From Chloracidobacterium sp. (lineage in GTDB: Bacteria; Acidobacteriota; Blastocatellia; Pyrinomonadales; Pyrinomonadaceae), in the NCBI GenBank assembly GCA_016716365.1, contig JADJWM010000017.1:806001-870000 (forward strand): a stretch of 64,000 bases of DNA. The letters run 5' to 3'. Positions within the stretch are counted from its first letter, which is position 1, and every line of letters begins with the position of its first letter. Under the pieces are notes generated by a model. That model searched no databases. It was not told the DNA's origin and saw only the letters and a list, made by a program, of their open reading frames with translations. This document shows positions 50,931 to 61,317 of this stretch, piece by piece. The translations under genes and the position numbers were made by a program.

Positions 50931-52724
50931 ATGTCATCAAAAGGGTTGAAGATAGCGATCGTGGGCGGCGGGCTTGCGGGCCTTGCGGCCGCGATGAAGA
51001 TAGCCGAGGCCGGCCACAACGTCGATCTTATCTCGGTTGTGCCGGTCAAACGGTCCCACTCAGTGTGCGCCCAGGGCGGCATCAACGGCGCGGTCAACAC
51101 GAAGGGCGAGGGAGATTCACCGGCCAAACACCTAGACGATACGGTCTATGGCGGCGATTTTCTGGCGAACCAGCCGCCCGTTAAGCGGATGACGGACATG
51201 GCGCCGGAAATCATCTATTTATTCGATCGGATGGGCGTCCCTTTTTCCCGGACGAAAGAAGGCCTGCTTGATTTTCGGCGGTTCGGCGGTACGCTTCATC
51301 ACCGTACGGCATTCGCCGGGGCATCGACTGGCCAGCAGCTTCTTTACGCACTCGACGAGCAGGTCCGAAAATACGAAACGCTCGGGACCGTTACGAAATA
51401 TGAGGGCTGGGAGATGCTCTCGCTCGTACTCGACGATCATCAGGTCTGTCGCGGGCTGATAGCGATGGACCTTCAGTCGCTTGAATTGAAGGCATTCAAA
51501 GCGGACGCGGTTATCATGGCCACCGGTGGGCCCGGGCTGATATTCGGCAAATCGACGAATTCGATGACGTGCACCGGTTCGGCTGTTTCGGCCTGCTATC
51601 AGCACGGCGCCCGGTACGCCAACGGGGAGTTCATCCAGGTGCATCCGACGTCGATACCCGGCGAGGACAAGCTTCGGTTGATGTCGGAATCGGCCCGCGG
51701 CGAGGGCGGCCGCGTGTGGGTGCCGAAGAATGACGGCGACAAGCGCGACCCGAAAGAGATACCGGAGGCCGAGCGTTGGTACTTTCTTGAGGAGAAGTAT
51801 CCGGCATACGGAAACCTTGTTCCTCGCGACATCGCGACTCGCGAGATCTTTCAGGTCTGTATCGACGGTCACGGCGTGAACAGCGAGAACCAGGTCTATC
51901 TCGACCTGACCCATATCCCGGCCGAAACGCTGACGCGGAAGCTCGGGGCGATCCTTGAGATCTACGAGATGTTCGTCGGCGATGATCCGCGGCACGTGCC
52001 GATGCGGATATTTCCCGGAGTGCATTATTCGATGGGCGGACTTTGGGTCGATTTCGACCAGCGGACCAATATTCCGGGCCTGCTTGCCGCCGGCGAATGC
52101 GATTATTCGATCCACGGAGCGAACCGGCTTGGGGCGAACTCCCTCGTATCATGTGTTTACGGTGGATTCGTGGCGGCGCCTGCCGCGATCGAATATGCCG
52201 CGAACGTCGAACGCGGCGAAACAGAGACCAACGGCATTTTCGACGTGGAACTCGCCAGGCAGGGGGAGCTAAATCAGGCCGTGATCAATAGCGAGGGCGG
52301 CGAGAACCAGTACAAGCTTCACGAAGAACTCGGGCGAGTGATGACCGATAACGTAACCGTCGTCCGCTACAACGACAAGCTGAAAGCGACTGACGATAAA
52401 TTGCTCGAGCTGCGTGAACGTCTGAAACGCATTTCGATTAACGACTCAAACCTTTGGGCGACTCAGGCGATCCCGCACGCACGCCAGCTTGGGAACATGA
52501 TCGAACTCGCCCGCGTGATCACCCTCGGGGCATTGAACCGTAACGAGTCACGCGGAGCCCATTACAAACCGGAATTCCCCGACCGCAACGACGAAGAATG
52601 GCTGAAAACGACGATCGCAGAATACGCAGACGAAGCCCCGGTACTAAGCTACAAACCGGTGGACGTGTCGCTCGTTGAACCCCGAAAGCGGGATTACTCA
52701 AAAGGGAAGGCAAAGGGGAACTAA
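50931..52724 (+). CDS. sdhA: succinate dehydrogenase flavoprotein subunit
   Basis: 597 residues. FAD-binding GGGLAGLAAAMKIAEAG at the N terminus, the FAD-attachment region SVCAQGGINGAVNTKGEGDSP, the substrate segment with HHRTAFAGASTG, and a catalytic Arg/His region (IHGANRLGANSLVSC). The long form typical of B-type enzymes and Bacteroidetes/Epsilon-type relatives. It oxidises succinate to fumarate. sdhB follows after 59 bases. Confidence 0.96.
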   Translation: MSSKGLKIAIVGGGLAGLAAAMKIAEAGHNVDLISVVPVKRSHSVCAQGGINGAVNTKGEGDSPAKHLDDTVYGGDFLANQPPVKRMTDMAPEIIYLFDRMGVPFSRTKEGLLDFRRFGGTLHHRTAFAGASTGQQLLYALDEQVRKYETLGTVTKYEGWEMLSLVLDDHQVCRGLIAMDLQSLELKAFKADAVIMATGGPGLIFGKSTNSMTCTGSAVSACYQHGARYANGEFIQVHPTSIPGEDKLRLMSESARGEGGRVWVPKNDGDKRDPKEIPEAERWYFLEEKYPAYGNLVPRDIATREIFQVCIDGHGVNSENQVYLDLTHIPAETLTRKLGAILEIYEMFVGDDPRHVPMRIFPGVHYSMGGLWVDFDQRTNIPGLLAAGECDYSIHGANRLGANSLVSCVYGGFVAAPAAIEYAANVERGETETNGIFDVELARQGELNQAVINSEGGENQYKLHEELGRVMTDNVTVVRYNDKLKATDDKLLELRERLKRISINDSNLWATQAIPHARQLGNMIELARVITLGALNRNESRGAHYKPEFPDRNDEEWLKTTIAEYADEAPVLSYKPVDVSLVEPRKRDYSKGKAKGN

Positions 52725-52783
52725 GCCGGCGCAACCGATAGTACGCGGGGCCGTCAGGTGTGCTTTGATGTATTGAGAAAGGT

Positions 52784-53584
52784 ATGGGGGAGAACGGACA
52801 CAACGAAAAGAGGCGGCTCAACGACCCGCCCCGCACGTTCAAGCTGAAGATACAGCGGCGGGAAAAAGAAGGTGCGCCGGCTCGGTGGGAGACGTTCGAG
52901 CTGCCCTATCGGCGAAATTTGAACGTGATCTCGGCCCTGATGGACGTACGCAAGAACCCGGTGACGGCCGACGGAACGCAGACCACGCCGCCCGTATGGG
53001 ATATGAGCTGTCTGGAACAGGTCTGCGGCATTTGCACGATGGTTGTGGACGGCCGCGTCCGGCAATCTTGCTCGGCATTGATCGACGACCTGCTGCTGGC
53101 GTCTGGCTCGGACACGATCACGCTTGAGCCGATGTCGAAGTTCCCTAACATCCGCGACCTGAAGGTCGATCGATCGAAGATGTTCGATCACCTCAAGCAG
53201 GTGCATGCGTGGATCGAGCTGGACGGTAGTTACAATCTCGGGCCCGGCCCGCAAATGTCGAACGAGGTGGCACAGGATCGCTACGCGCTGTCTCGGTGCA
53301 TGACCTGCGGCTGCTGTCTCGAGGCTTGCCCGCAATACGGCGACGACAAGTACATCGGGCCGCAGGCGATCGCCCAGGCACGGTTATTCAATATTCATCC
53401 GGCAGGGAAGATGGACATCGACGAACGGCTTGCCGGGCTGACCGGCGACGACGGAATCGGTAACTGCGGAAACGCGCAGAACTGCGTCCAGGTTTGCCCG
53501 ATGAACATCCCTCTGACACGCGCGATCTACGAAACAAATCGTGATATTACGGTCAACACTCTTTTCGGCTGGTTGAAGAAATAG
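52784..53584 (+). CDS. sdhB: succinate dehydrogenase iron-sulfur subunit
   Basis: 266 residues with three clusters: [2Fe-2S] ligands in MSCLEQVCGICTM and the later RQSC, [4Fe-4S] in CMTCGCCLEACP, and the 3Fe-4S set in CGNAQNCVQVCPM. It passes electrons from SdhA to the hemes of SdhC. The ATG is 59 bases past sdhA. The N terminus (GENGHNEKRRLNDPP) is somewhat longer than usual. Confidence 0.95.
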   Translation: MGENGHNEKRRLNDPPRTFKLKIQRREKEGAPARWETFELPYRRNLNVISALMDVRKNPVTADGTQTTPPVWDMSCLEQVCGICTMVVDGRVRQSCSALIDDLLLASGSDTITLEPMSKFPNIRDLKVDRSKMFDHLKQVHAWIELDGSYNLGPGPQMSNEVAQDRYALSRCMTCGCCLEACPQYGDDKYIGPQAIAQARLFNIHPAGKMDIDERLAGLTGDDGIGNCGNAQNCVQVCPMNIPLTRAIYETNRDITVNTLFGWLKK

Positions 53585-53606
53585 AATACTTAGGCCGCGA
53601 CAAGGA

Positions 53607-56112
53607 TCACTGAAGCGTTTCGACGACGGGGATCTCGCCCATCGGAATATGGAGGAAATCGTTGCCTTCGAGCTCGGCGATGTATCTCTTTAACTCGTCT
53701 ATCGGCATCGGCCTCGCGAAGTAATACCCCTGACCGGAATCGCATCCCATCTCCTTCAGTGCAGCGGCCTGATGATCATGCTCGATGCCTTCGGCCACCG
53801 CAGTGAGCCCAAGGTTCCTCGCCAGTGAAAGTACGGTACGTACGATTCCCGTATTGTTCCCGTCCTTATCGATCGGCTGGACGAAGGAGCGGTCGATCTT
53901 GAGCCGCGAAATGGGCAGCTTGATCAGATAACCGAGATTCGAATAGCCGGTTCCGAAATCGTCTATGTCGATCCGGATCCCGAGGCCGCTCACCTCGCTC
54001 AGCATCTCGGTCGCTTTCTCCTGATACTCGAAAAAGATAGATTCAGTGATCTCGAGCCTTAAGGCTCCTTCCGGAAAGCGCGTATCCCGAAGCGTGCGGG
54101 TGATCTCGCTGACCAGATCGGGACGGCCGAATTGGCGGCAGGAAAGATTGACGCTGAGTTCGAAACGCGTCTCCGGCGTCATTGCATTTATGAGATGCAC
54201 CGTCTCGGAGCACGCCTGCCGAAGGATGTACTCGCCGAGGGACCCGATCAGCCCGATCTCTTCGGCGATCGCGATGAATCGGTCGGGCGAGATCTCGCCA
54301 AGCTTCGGATGCCGCCATCGTGTCAGTGCCTCTACACCGCTCATCCTCCCCGTTTCAAGCGAAAAGATCGGCTGGTACGTCAGATAGATCTCGTTGTTTT
54401 CGATCGAGCGTCGAAGATCGGTCTCGATCTGCAGGGTCTCTCGCGCGGCCAGGTGCATCTGCTCGTCGAACACTTCGTGGCGTGCCTTGCCGGACCGTTT
54501 AGCTTGATACATCGCGGTGTCCGCGTCACGCATCATCTCTTCGGCCGAGGCGTGGTTCGGCGATGCATGAAGGATGCCGATGCTTGCCGAGCTAAATACC
54601 TCGTGGCCATCAAGATCGAACGGGATGCTGAACTTTTCCTGTATCCTTTCGGCGATACGGATCACCTCATCGCTCTCGTAATTGCCTGCTACAAGAATTG
54701 TGAACTCGTCGCCGCCGAGGCGTGCGACGATGTCGGACGGCCGCAAGCACTCTCGCAGCCGTTCGGATATCCTCATGAGGAGTTGGTCGCCGACGAGGTG
54801 CCCAAGCGAATCATTAACGAACTTGAACCGGTCAAGGTCAATAAAGAGAACGCTAACCCGGTAGTTCGGATTGATGCGGGCTGAATCGAGGGCTTCCGAA
54901 AGACGCGCCATGAAATGCTTTCGATTCGGAAGGCCGGTAAGCCCGTCGTGCGTCGCCTCGTGCTGAAGCTTTTCTTCAGCGATCTTCTTATCGGTAATGT
55001 CCTGAAGCTGGAAGATGAGATTTGGGATGTTCGATCGAACTTCGCTCGCAGCGGAAACGCTCCACGACGCCCAGACGGTCCGTCCTGAACGGTGAAGGTA
55101 TCGCTGTTCCATCTGGCAGCTAGCGGCCTTGCCGGAGAGCAACTCCTGGATCTTGACCAGCGTGTCTCCGAGGTCGTCCTTGAAGATCAACTCCTGGAAG
55201 TCGTTCCCGACCAGCTCTTCCTCCGAGTACCCGAGGATGCCGCACAAGGCGTGATTCACTTTCAGCCAGGTGCCGCTCGCCGAAACGAGGGCGATGCCGA
55301 TCGGAGCGTGATTGAACGCGCTGCGGAACCGCTCTTCCGATTCGCGCAGAGCGCCGGACTGATCTTCGAGGATGCGCGCGTATTGCTCTGCCTGCTCGGC
55401 CTGCCTGATCGACATCTCGACATTCTTCAGGTACATCCGGTAGGTCATGAAGATGAAGAAAATGACCGGAAAGACAGCGACGATCATGCCGAAGCCGATC
55501 GAATCGGCGAGCAAATGGAGAAGGCCGGCTTGCGGCACCAACGAAGTAAGTTATGAAACTCCAGGCATACTTGCTCTTCCACGTGTCCCAAAGCGGGAGG
55601 CCGTCCTTTAGAGCATCGTGGACGGAGGCAAGTGTCGTGTTCGAAATGAACTGTGTCAGGGCGATGGTCGAAAGGGCGGCTGCAAGATTCTGAAGATAAG
55701 CTCCCTCGCCATGCAAGTGCTCGACCGAATAGAGCCCGGTGGCCCGAAGCGCCAGGTAAACGAAACTGGTCGAGACCGCGACCGCAGCGGCATTGAAAAA
55801 GATCGTCAGCTTCCGGTTACAGAACCGCCAGGACGAAAAGAACGCCTCGATGGCCGAAAGAATGATCGCTACCTCACCGCCATACATCAGCAAGGCGAGG
55901 AAGATGAACGTGTCGGAGACGCCTATATGCGACTTGAAACGTGGAATCGGCACGGAAATGCGTGAGCCCACGCCGATCGTCAGCGCCAGTAGGACCAGAA
56001 AATTCAGATCGATCAGCCCGTACGGCAGCCAAAAGGCGGCCGACAAGACACACGCGCAGCCAAGTACAATTATGGCTATGATATAGCGTTGTGCCAGCCT
56101 ATCGAAATACAT
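53607..56112 (-). CDS. membrane PAS-GGDEF-EAL protein, broken by a one-base frameshift
   Basis: The gene reads from ATG 56112 as a membrane sensor (about seven helices, YIIAIIVLGCACVLSA to YAWSFITYFVGAA). An extra base in the T pair at 55530-55531 shifts the frame after FVGAA. Continuing in the shifted frame gives GLLHLLADSIGFGMIV, a further membrane span and then a PAS domain (ERFRSAFNHAPIG), GGDEF (ARLGGDEFTIL, with RPSD as I-site) and EAL (GVEALTRW, DDFGTGYS, AEGIEHD). All catalytic motifs are intact. If the indel is real, the soluble part could still be made from a GTG at 55541. Single transcription unit. Confidence 0.85.
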
Positions 56113-56210
56113 TACTTTTCCGGTATTCTGAGAACTCTTTGCGATGACCGCGTTTCAAATGGGGAAAGCAGAAGCGGCTAGGAAGGAAGACCCGGACCGC
56201 CCGGGTTCAA

Positions 56211-56244
56211 GAAAAGAGGGTGGGGAAATAAATCACCCCACCCT
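56211..56244 (-). terminator. intrinsic terminator of the GNAT gene
   Basis: On the minus strand AGGGTGGGG, a ten-base AT-rich loop, CCCCACCCT and then CTTTTCTTG. It lies 43 bases after the GNAT stop codon. Confidence 0.6.
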
Positions 56245-56286
56245 ATTATCCGATAGAAAAAGCTGTTTGTCCATTGTTTTCTTAAG

Positions 56287-57195
56287 TTAAATAAACAATG
56301 TGACGCATTCGCCGGCCCTTGCAAAGCCCGCTTTCAGGTAGCTCCGATGGGCACCTTCAAAATCGACATTGCTGAACATGCAAACGTTCTCAACCCGATC
56401 AAGAAGATCGATGGCAAGAGCGTTCAGACAAGCCGGGCCTATGCCTTTGCCGCGGTATTCGGGGGCCACGTAGATGCCTTCAAGATAGGCTACATCGTCG
56501 GTCTCGGCGATGATATCCGCCTTGAAAACAAGCTTATCTCCCTCGAACACAACAAATATGCGACCCTGTTCGATCCGGCGGAGCACTCGCTTGAGAAAGC
56601 CTTCGTGGTCGCGGACCAAAGGGTCGACACCGCATTCCATAAAGGCGATCTCAGCCTGAGCTTCGGCAACGGGCAGGAGTTCGTCGGCCGCCGCCAGACG
56701 TAATTCCTGACTGCTGCGTTGAACGAACATCGGGAAGCTGACCTCGAACAAGCTTTCGACGCACTTCAGCCTCGGACCTCGAAGGCCACTGCTGTAATGT
56801 GCCCAGAAATCCTCTGCCGCGTTACCGTGCGACATGATCAAGTGGATCGGCGTCTCCGATTCTCGAGCCTTGACGGCCAGTGCCTTGAGTGCCTCCGCCG
56901 ATCGGGCTTCGACGAGCGTGGAGTGTCCGATCAATGCGACACCCTCAAGCTTGCCAGCTGCGTTCCGATAACCGAAGAATCTGCCACGGTTTAGATCGCT
57001 TTCAAGGCCGTTGTCGTTGATGAAGCTGGCCATTACAACCGTGTGGACCGGGCGGACGTTCAGAAAATCAAGGACTTCTTTCCGTACGTTTTCGTTCAGG
57101 GCCTCGATCCGCGACATTTCCGGAGCGGCTTCGACGATCGGCTGGACCATTCGCAGGCTCTCGCTGTTCAGTTGGGTGAATAATTGGAAAGTCAC
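56287..57195 (-). CDS. GNAT-family N-acetyltransferase
   Basis: 302 residues from a GTG at 57195. GGAGG eight bases upstream decides this start over an in-frame ATG at 57231 that overlaps the subtilase stop. The C-terminal GNAT core has YLEGIYVAPEYRGKGIGPACLNAL (acetyl-CoA loop R/QxxGxG/A) with C-terminal VDFEGAHRSYLKAGFAR. The N-terminal half (about 1-150) is a separate domain without a family I can name. Acetyl acceptor unknown. It is coupled to the subtilase gene with a 35-base gap. Confidence 0.8.
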   Translation of the reverse strand: MTFQLFTQLNSESLRMVQPIVEAAPEMSRIEALNENVRKEVLDFLNVRPVHTVVMASFINDNGLESDLNRGRFFGYRNAAGKLEGVALIGHSTLVEARSAEALKALAVKARESETPIHLIMSHGNAAEDFWAHYSSGLRGPRLKCVESLFEVSFPMFVQRSSQELRLAAADELLPVAEAQAEIAFMECGVDPLVRDHEGFLKRVLRRIEQGRIFVVFEGDKLVFKADIIAETDDVAYLEGIYVAPEYRGKGIGPACLNALAIDLLDRVENVCMFSNVDFEGAHRSYLKAGFARAGECVTLFI

Positions 57196-57230
57196 TGTAT
57201 ATTCCTCCAATTTTCTGTTTGAAGAGCCCA

Positions 57231-59819
57231 CTACTCCATTGCCGGGGTATCATCACCCAACAACACCGAGTCACCGATCAAAACGCCGTCGCCGATAAGA
57301 ACTCCGTCGCCGACGAGAACGCCGTCACCGACTAGCACGCCATCGCCCACGAGAACCCCGTCGCCGACGAGCACGCCGTCACCGACGAGTACGCCATCGC
57401 CGACCAGGACACCGTCACCAACTAGAACTCCGTCGCCGACGAGTACGCCGTACGAGAGATAGTTGGTGCCGGCCCCGAGGGGCGAGCCGTTACTTGTCCG
57501 CATGTGGCGGTTGACCGAGAGGCCGGTTGTGAAATAGCTGTTGGTGTTCAGCGAGAAATTACCGGAAGAGAAATTCACGCCCGTGCCGATCAGGTTTTCA
57601 CGCTTGTATACCGTCTGAAAGTCGGTCACGAGCTTGCTGCCCGAGATCGTCGTGTACTTGCCGATGACGAGCTGGGCCCACGGGAACGTCGTCCCTCCAA
57701 TGGTCGAGCTCGTTGTCGGCATCGTAAAGCCGTAAGGGACCATATCGCTACCCTTCGACATATTTTGGAAGTTGACGTCTGATTTCAGCATCCGAGCAAG
57801 TCGGACAGCACCTTCCAGATTGAGCTGGCCGGCACCCTGTTCGAAGGTGTTGGCCCCAGCGATCGGCTGGGCCGTGTACTGGAGAAGCATCCTGACCATG
57901 TTTGGGGTCAGGTTCGGGTTCACCTGAAGAAGGAGAGCAGCTGCACCGGCTACGACCGGGGCCGACATCGACGTGCCGCTCATGTACATCATCGAATCGT
58001 TGTTCTGGAGCAGATCAAGATTCAGGAGCGGGTTCTGCAGCGCCATCTTGTTGTTCGGGGCCTTGTTCGAAAGAAGTCGGTTACCCGGGGCAACGAGGTC
58101 CGGCTTGATGAGGTTGTCGTAGACGGGGTAGCCCGTCGACGTACGGTAGAAGCTGCGCGTCGGTCCACGCGAGCTGAAGCTTGCCATCGTGTCGTCCGAT
58201 CTTGATGCCGAACCTAGCGAATTGCTGGCCCCGACCGTGATCGCGTAGGGGCTGTTGCCGGGGCTGTGGATCTGGCCGTACATCTTCTGGCCGAGATGGT
58301 TCTTGCCGAGATTGCCCGCTGCAGCGATGACGACGATGCCTGCTTCGGTCAATTCCTTCACTTTTAGGCAGACCGGATCGTTAGTGTAGGTGTCAATCGC
58401 CGTGGTGCCAAGGCTGAGGTTTACGACCTTGATGTTGTAGGCCGACCGGTTATTCAGGATCCAATTCAACCCGTTAAGAAGCCAGGAGGTATTTCCGACA
58501 CCGTCGTTGTTAAGGACCTTGACGCTGATGATCTTCGAATTCGGAGCAACACCGCGGTACGCGCCGCCGCTCCGATTGGCGCTTCCGGCGGCGAGACCGG
58601 CAACGTGCGTGCCGTGGCCGTAACCGTCGGTCGTATCTGAAAGGTTCGAATTTGTGAAGTTGACGTTAGCAACGACCCGGGAGTTGTTGCCCGAATCCTT
58701 GAAACCGTTATGGCTCGGGTGAATGCCCGAATCGACAACGGCAATGCCGATGTTCGATCCGTCGAGCGTGTAAGAAGACTGGCCGTTCATCGCCGGCTGC
58801 GAACGCATCGATGTCGCGCCGGTCGTTTCTTCCACGTGGCCCGCACCGCGCATCGGCCTGTCGGGCGAAACGTAGTTGATGACGCCGCTGGTCGAAAGCG
58901 TTTCGATTACCGAAAGAGGGGCGTTCACGACAAGCGTTTCGTCCTTGCCGATGCGGTCGATTATACGAGCCGTACCGTCGTTCAGGATCGCGCGGAGCGC
59001 CGCATGTTCAGCGTTCTTGGCCTGGATGATCACGTCGACGCGCTTCGTCCCCGAGGGGTCGTCGGCAAGCATCTGGCGAAGGTCCGGTGAGACGTTGTCG
59101 CCCCGGTAGCCGTTTGAATTCTTTTTGGTTTCGGCTTCAGCCGGCGTGGCCGTGCGGTCGTTGATGAGAATGCCTTCGAAGAGCTTTGCAACTTCCGGGC
59201 GGGTGGCGATCTTTTCGTCGTAAACGCCCTTTGAACTGCCGCCGATGACCTTGATCTTGCCGGCCTCGATATACTCGAGCAGCTTTTCGCCGGCCGACCC
59301 GGAGTTGATCACGTTGGCCAATTCGTCGACGAAGAGGATGACCTCAGCATTTGACGCGGTGATCTCGTCGATAACGGACGAGATGCGACCGTTAGCGTTG
59401 ATGGCTGCATCCCATGCGGAGAAGAGGTTGTCGGTTTCAAGCTTAAGTATCGAATAGCCGGACAGTTTGTTTTCTACACTGCCGTTCGCGATCCGGATTG
59501 CAAGCTGTTCGACGACGAATTCCTGATTCTCGCCTTTTTCGTCGATGATGACGGGCTGACGTCCGCTTCCACCGGCTAACACCTTCATAAGGCGAATCGT
59601 TTCGCCCTCGAGGTTTAGGTTCTCGCGCAATCTTCCATCACGGCCAAGCTGCGTAAGATCGGTGGTGTGGCGGGCAACAGCCGTCGTGGCTGAGGGGGTC
59701 TCGCTGCGGTTGGAGGCGAACGTCCCGACGGCAACTATATTCGTTAATAGGAACGCGTATAGAAGCGTCAGGGCGACCGCCCTTCTAAGTGTTGAGGTTT
59801 TCTTTGTGGACAAGCTCAT
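57231..59819 (-). CDS. secreted S8 subtilisin-like protease with GDGVLV repeat tail
   Basis: 862 residues from the ATG at 59819 (AAGGAG upstream); a longer upstream frame lacks support. The signal peptide covers about 1-35. An N-terminal domain follows, then the S8 domain with D in IAVVDSGIHPSH, H in GHGTHVAGLAAG and S in MSGTSMSAPVVAGAAA, in that order. An oxyanion Asn is seen in IAAAGNLG. The C-terminal end is a run of about eleven GVL[VI]GD hexapeptides (DNA at 57252-57449). The GNAT gene follows after 35 bases. Confidence 0.9.
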   Translation of the reverse strand: MSLSTKKTSTLRRAVALTLLYAFLLTNIVAVGTFASNRSETPSATTAVARHTTDLTQLGRDGRLRENLNLEGETIRLMKVLAGGSGRQPVIIDEKGENQEFVVEQLAIRIANGSVENKLSGYSILKLETDNLFSAWDAAINANGRISSVIDEITASNAEVILFVDELANVINSGSAGEKLLEYIEAGKIKVIGGSSKGVYDEKIATRPEVAKLFEGILINDRTATPAEAETKKNSNGYRGDNVSPDLRQMLADDPSGTKRVDVIIQAKNAEHAALRAILNDGTARIIDRIGKDETLVVNAPLSVIETLSTSGVINYVSPDRPMRGAGHVEETTGATSMRSQPAMNGQSSYTLDGSNIGIAVVDSGIHPSHNGFKDSGNNSRVVANVNFTNSNLSDTTDGYGHGTHVAGLAAGSANRSGGAYRGVAPNSKIISVKVLNNDGVGNTSWLLNGLNWILNNRSAYNIKVVNLSLGTTAIDTYTNDPVCLKVKELTEAGIVVIAAAGNLGKNHLGQKMYGQIHSPGNSPYAITVGASNSLGSASRSDDTMASFSSRGPTRSFYRTSTGYPVYDNLIKPDLVAPGNRLLSNKAPNNKMALQNPLLNLDLLQNNDSMMYMSGTSMSAPVVAGAAALLLQVNPNLTPNMVRMLLQYTAQPIAGANTFEQGAGQLNLEGAVRLARMLKSDVNFQNMSKGSDMVPYGFTMPTTSSTIGGTTFPWAQLVIGKYTTISGSKLVTDFQTVYKRENLIGTGVNFSSGNFSLNTNSYFTTGLSVNRHMRTSNGSPLGAGTNYLSYGVLVGDGVLVGDGVLVGDGVLVGDGVLVGDGVLVGDGVLVGDGVLVGDGVLIGDGVLIGDSVLLGDDTPAME
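57252..57449 (-). repeat. 18-base tandem repeat (about 11 copies) encoding the GDGVLV tail
   Basis: Ten clear 18-base units (57270-57449) plus one degenerate unit (57252-57269). Units differ from each other by synonymous changes in third positions, while the encoded hexapeptide is nearly constant apart from the two units at the C-terminal end (VLIGD, SVLLGD). Confidence 0.9.
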
Positions 59820-60069
59820 TTCAATGGCTCCTTCGACTTCGGTCAATTGACGGCATACTGCCGCCGGCCTTTTCTTTACAAGGTGCGTGCCACGAGTGAA
59901 ATGACTGAGAGTATGGGACTTATGGGATTGGCGGGAAGACGGGGCGGTCACGATGCGGTCAGGATGAACGAGCGGGTCGGTCAATTTGAATGGACCGGGC
60001 CAGGTCTGACCGAATGGGACCGAACCGGTTGCGGGCCAAGGCGAAACAGATCGGCAGTTGAGCTATTAA

Positions 60070-60097
60070 CAAAAAAGAGGCCGCGTGGGCGGCCTCT
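60070..60097 (-). terminator. intrinsic terminator of mdh
   Basis: On the minus strand AGAGGCCGC, a four-base loop, GCGGCCTCT, then TTTTTTG. Nine perfect pairs. It starts 29 bases beyond the mdh stop codon. Confidence 0.88.
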
Positions 60098-60125
60098 CAT
60101 CAAGATTCCGAATTTACCTGATCGA

Positions 60126-61061
60126 TCAGATCTCGAGAATGTCGATAAGTTCCTGGACCGCTCCGGCGGATTTTTGAAGAGCGGCACGTTCGTCATTAGT
60201 GAGCGAGATCTCGATGATCTGCTCGACGCCATTCTTGCCGAGCTTGACCGGCACGCCGACGAAGAGATTCGAAACGCCGTATTCCCCCTCGAGGAAAACG
60301 GCGCAGGGAAGGATCTTTTTCTTGTCTTTAAGGATCGCCTCGGCCATCTCAACAGCCCCGAGCGAGGGAGCATAGAACGCCGATCCCGTCTTCAGCAGAC
60401 CGACGATCTCGGCACCGCCGTTCGCCGTACGGTCGATGATGGCATCGAGAGTGGCTTTGTCGAGCAGTTCCGTCACAGGGATGCCCGCACACGTCGAATA
60501 CCGTGGCAGCGGGACCATCGTATCGCCGTGGCCGCCAAGCACGAACGCCGTTACATTCTCGACCGAGACGTTCAGGGCCTCAGCCAGGAAGCAGCGCATC
60601 CGGGCCGAATCGAGCACGCCGGCCATCCCCATCACACGGTTTTTGGGAAATCCCGACCGGCGGAAGGCGACCTGGGCCATTGCGTCGAGCGGATTTGAAA
60701 CTACGATAATAAAAGAATTCGGCGAATATTTCGCGACCTCGTCCGTTACTGCGCCGACAATGTCGGAATTGGTCCTGAGCAGGTCATCGCGGCTCATGCC
60801 CGGTTTACGTGGCAGCCCGGCGGTGATGATGACCACGTCAGAGTTTGCCGTCTCTTCATAACTGTTCGAGCCGACAAGTTTCACATCGAAGCCGTCGATC
60901 GGAGCGGCCTGGGCCAGATCGAGCGACTTGCCCTGCGGCGTTCCTTCTACAATATCCACCAAAACGACGTCCGCAAGCTCTTTGCTCGCGATCCAATGGG
61001 CGGCGGTCGCCCCCACATTACCTGCGCCAACGACCGTTACTTTATTCCTTCCTGCTGCCAT
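60126..61061 (-). CDS. mdh: malate dehydrogenase
   Basis: 311 residues from the ATG at 61061 (GAGAGG upstream). A longer frame to 61175 would add an N-terminal extension with no family support. NAD-binding GAGNVGATAAHW, the conserved GLPRKPGMSRDDLL loop with catalytic arginines, SNPLDAMA, and the catalytic HGDTMVPLPRYS. This is the LDH-like (type 3) MDH. It joins the sdh genes as a second TCA-cycle enzyme, at a distance of 7 kb and not in the same operon. A strong terminator follows. Confidence 0.95.
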   Translation of the reverse strand: MAAGRNKVTVVGAGNVGATAAHWIASKELADVVLVDIVEGTPQGKSLDLAQAAPIDGFDVKLVGSNSYEETANSDVVIITAGLPRKPGMSRDDLLRTNSDIVGAVTDEVAKYSPNSFIIVVSNPLDAMAQVAFRRSGFPKNRVMGMAGVLDSARMRCFLAEALNVSVENVTAFVLGGHGDTMVPLPRYSTCAGIPVTELLDKATLDAIIDRTANGGAEIVGLLKTGSAFYAPSLGAVEMAEAILKDKKKILPCAVFLEGEYGVSNLFVGVPVKLGKNGVEQIIEISLTNDERAALQKSAGAVQELIDILEI

Positions 61062-61317
61062 TATTGATCCTCTCTTGGAAATATTTGATTGTGATAAAAC
61101 GCCAATTTTCTCACAGTTGCGGATAAACGGCAAAATCCTGCGGGACGAGGGGGGCACAGTGGTTATTGGGCACACCTAAGGCCGCGTTCGATCGGACGGC
61201 GCGGAAAATTATCAATACTTGTTACCTGCTGTCGAAGAAACCCTATCTCAGCTTTTATCGTAGAATTCGCAATCCGCCGTCTCGAAATATGCGGACAAAG
61301 GCCAAAGTTTTTTCCAT

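Noticed and set aside
59820..59984. Extended N terminus of the subtilase
   Set aside because: The upstream part has no signal-like features and AAGGAG with a proper signal peptide supports 59819.
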